Assembly (NCBI RefSeq): GCF_900496995.4
Contig: NC_044004.1
Coordinates: 5,828,001 to 5,892,000, forward strand
Length of the DNA: 64,000 bases
From: Aquila chrysaetos chrysaetos
Lineage: Eukaryota > Chordata > Aves > Accipitriformes > Accipitridae
Direction: 5' to 3'
Shown: in pieces, positions 62,101 to 64,000 of the stretch
How the letters are laid out: each line of letters begins with the position of its first letter
Numbering within the stretch: the first letter of the stretch is position 1
Notes under the pieces: generated by a model
What the model saw: the letters and a program-made list of their open reading frames with translations, nothing else
Told to the model about the DNA's origin: nothing
The model's database searches: none
Translations under genes and position numbers: made by a program

Positions 62101-64000
62101 AATATGCTACAGTAAACTTACGATAGCACTGTGGGGTGACAAAGAGCAAGTTGCCTGCCTGTTTTTAAGCTCTGAAATAGTTTCTTGAAGTAGTTGCCTA
62201 AATTGCTTTTATCAGAATGTGTTAATCTAGTGCTTGATTAGACTACCTGAAAGATGGGAAGATCTCTTGTTACTACTTCATACTCTCAGTATGCAAAGCT
62301 GCAAGCAGTGGAATCTCACAGAGAAAGGGAGGAAGCTTGAAAAAAGGAAAATCTGAGAGTGAGAATGTGTAACACTGGCACGGGTCTAGGGCACATGTAG
62401 ACAAATTGCAGGTCTTATACCAATTAGAGTTCAAGTGACAGGATTTTAACTCACTGGAGTCGGTCAGAGATGGGGAGAACAGGTATTAAGATTTTAATTT
62501 ATAGAAAAATAGGGTCAGTAACGCAAGGAATTTATTACAAGAGTAAGGATTTTTAGCAGTTTTTTTCTGACACGCAGGATTATTGTTGAAGAGCAACATG
62601 AAGATGGGACCGGAAGCATGATTGTTTAGTTCAAAATGAGTCAGTCACTCATTAAAAAAGCAGAGAGAAATGTGTGCTTTTCTTGCGCCTAGTTCCAGTT
62701 CTAAAGGTAGCCACATGCAAGATTTAGGTACAGCCGAGCTGGTCCTGTTCCTATGTCTCACCGAAGTGTTTGCTCAGCAGGTGGAGTTTGTGAAACTAAG
62801 TCCGTTATAGAGCTGGTGGCCAAGGGCACTAATAAAGAGTACCATTGCACCCAAGAAAAGTCAGGATTTTTAGGGTATGGAGAAGCGGTTGGTTAAACCA
62901 GTTTCTCAAAGTGTGTGCTATTGGTACAAAGGTTCCCTTTGAAGGCATGTTTCGTGCGCCCCCCCCCCCAGTCAGCTAAACTTAAAACGTAAGTGTGGTT
63001 ACACCATGATTTGGGTGACCGCGGGTCATGATGGAGGTACAGATTCCAAAACTACCGTCTGGGTGGCAGTGGTGAGGCTTTAATAATGAGAACCCTTGGG
63101 AAAGGTTGAGGTTTGCATCTTGTGGGGAAAGATGCGCAAAGGTAAGATACAAAGGCATAAAACGTTTGGTACTTGAGGGAGAAGTCAAGCGGGAGGAATT
63201 AGATAAAGGAAAACAATGGGGGTAGATGGGAAGGAAACATTTCACAGTACGATTTTAGGATTTTTCTTCTCTACAGTGTTACTGCCAAAATTCCCTCCGT
63301 TCTAGCTATATTTCTACCCTTTTTATAACCTAGTTGTCAGCTGGTTCAACATTAAATTTAAATAGACCCACTTGGAATAATATCTTTATGCAGTGCTAGA
63401 GGACTTCAGATAAATTATTTTACCATAAAGCAAACAGATTCTGTTAAATGTGTGTCCAAGGCCTTTAGTGTGTGAGCACTTGTTTACGGTGCTTGAGAAT
63501 AGTCTCCTGCAATCCAGTTTATTATTAACCCGGTCTTGGTTTCTGTACGGTTGGAATAATTGTATGTACTCAGCTTATAAAACCTCATGTATCCTACTGT
63601 TCAAATATTTGCACAATTGGTATTTTTCTAACAGTTTCTTAAACTAAGCTTTTGGAGGAATGTGGTGTTTGGCCACCTTCAGAAGTAGGAGCTGCTATAT
63701 TATTTTTGGTACAGGTGAAAGATGTATTTAATTTTCTCTTTAACAATGTAGTGCTGTAGTACAGTATAAGGTCCTGTAAAATGTGTGGGTTACTTTTATG
63801 TGTAAAACGGCAATGTTTTACATGACCTTTGTTATAGGTGATGTAATAAGCCATCCTTGAACATGTTTTTATCATCATGATTTTACTTTTTCCCTCTTCA
63901 GAGAAAAACAATAGCCCCCATCATTTCCTCCCTACTTCAGCTTACTACACTGGTGGCTTTGGACAAGTGAATATATTTGGCTTCAGTGCTACACAACATA
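59141..64000 (+). other. EIF2AK3 intron 1, continues past window
   Basis: AT-rich unique sequence. I looked for the second coding exon (SLVIISTLDGR and following in the human protein) and do not see it, so intron 1 is longer than 5.3 kb. A C10 run at 62,960-62,969 is the only simple repeat of note. No nested gene is recognised. Confidence 0.7.

Noticed and set aside
58643-64000. Search for EIF2AK3 exon 2
   Set aside because: No acceptor followed by the expected luminal-domain sequence was found. Intron 1 must continue beyond the window.

Overview
The window is vertebrate nuclear DNA, most likely from a bird. It has widely spaced short exons with GT-AG introns, three CpG-island promoters, few interspersed repeats, and CR1-type LINE tails as the only clear transposon family. 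A turtle or crocodilian is not excluded. Three protein-coding genes are recognised by their exon-level protein sequence. No bacterial, plasmid or CRISPR-like content is present.

Region by region: (1) 1-13,400, minus strand, is the 5' part of SUCLG1, the alpha subunit of mitochondrial succinyl-CoA ligase. Exons 1-6 are complete and the start of exon 7 is cut by the left edge. (2) 13,600-34,890 is a gene desert between SUCLG1 and the 3' end of RPIA. It holds a CR1 tail, a 128-bp purine tract, AT-rich homeobox-site-like stretches and an unassigned, stop-interrupted open frame near 30 kb. (3) 34,890-51,460, minus strand, is the complete nine-exon RPIA gene, ribose-5-phosphate isomerase. The exons join in phase to 277 codons from the upstream ATG. 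(4) 51,460-57,400 is intergenic and carries a decayed ancient CR1 element. (5) 57,400-64,000, plus strand, is the CpG-island promoter, exon 1 and the first part of intron 1 of EIF2AK3 (PERK), the ER-stress eIF2-alpha kinase.

RPIA and EIF2AK3 stand head to head, as they do in human 2p11.2, here with only about 7 kb between start codons. SUCLG1 is also on human 2p11.2 but megabases away, so the direct SUCLG1-RPIA neighbourhood is a lineage arrangement. The genes do not form one pathway: SUCLG1 acts in the TCA cycle, RPIA in the non-oxidative pentose phosphate pathway, and EIF2AK3 in the unfolded protein response. What they share is housekeeping CpG-island promoters. RPIA has a clear paired ACTACAA (ZNF143/STAF-type) motif, SUCLG1 has a weaker version, and EIF2AK3 has a cluster of four CCAAT boxes including one ER-stress-element-like arrangement.

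I found no convincing new biological system. The items most worth a check are the upstream ORF arrangement and ERSE-like box of EIF2AK3, the ZNF143-type motifs, an old duplication inside RPIA intron 1, and the unexplained open-frame remnant at 29.9-30.9 kb.
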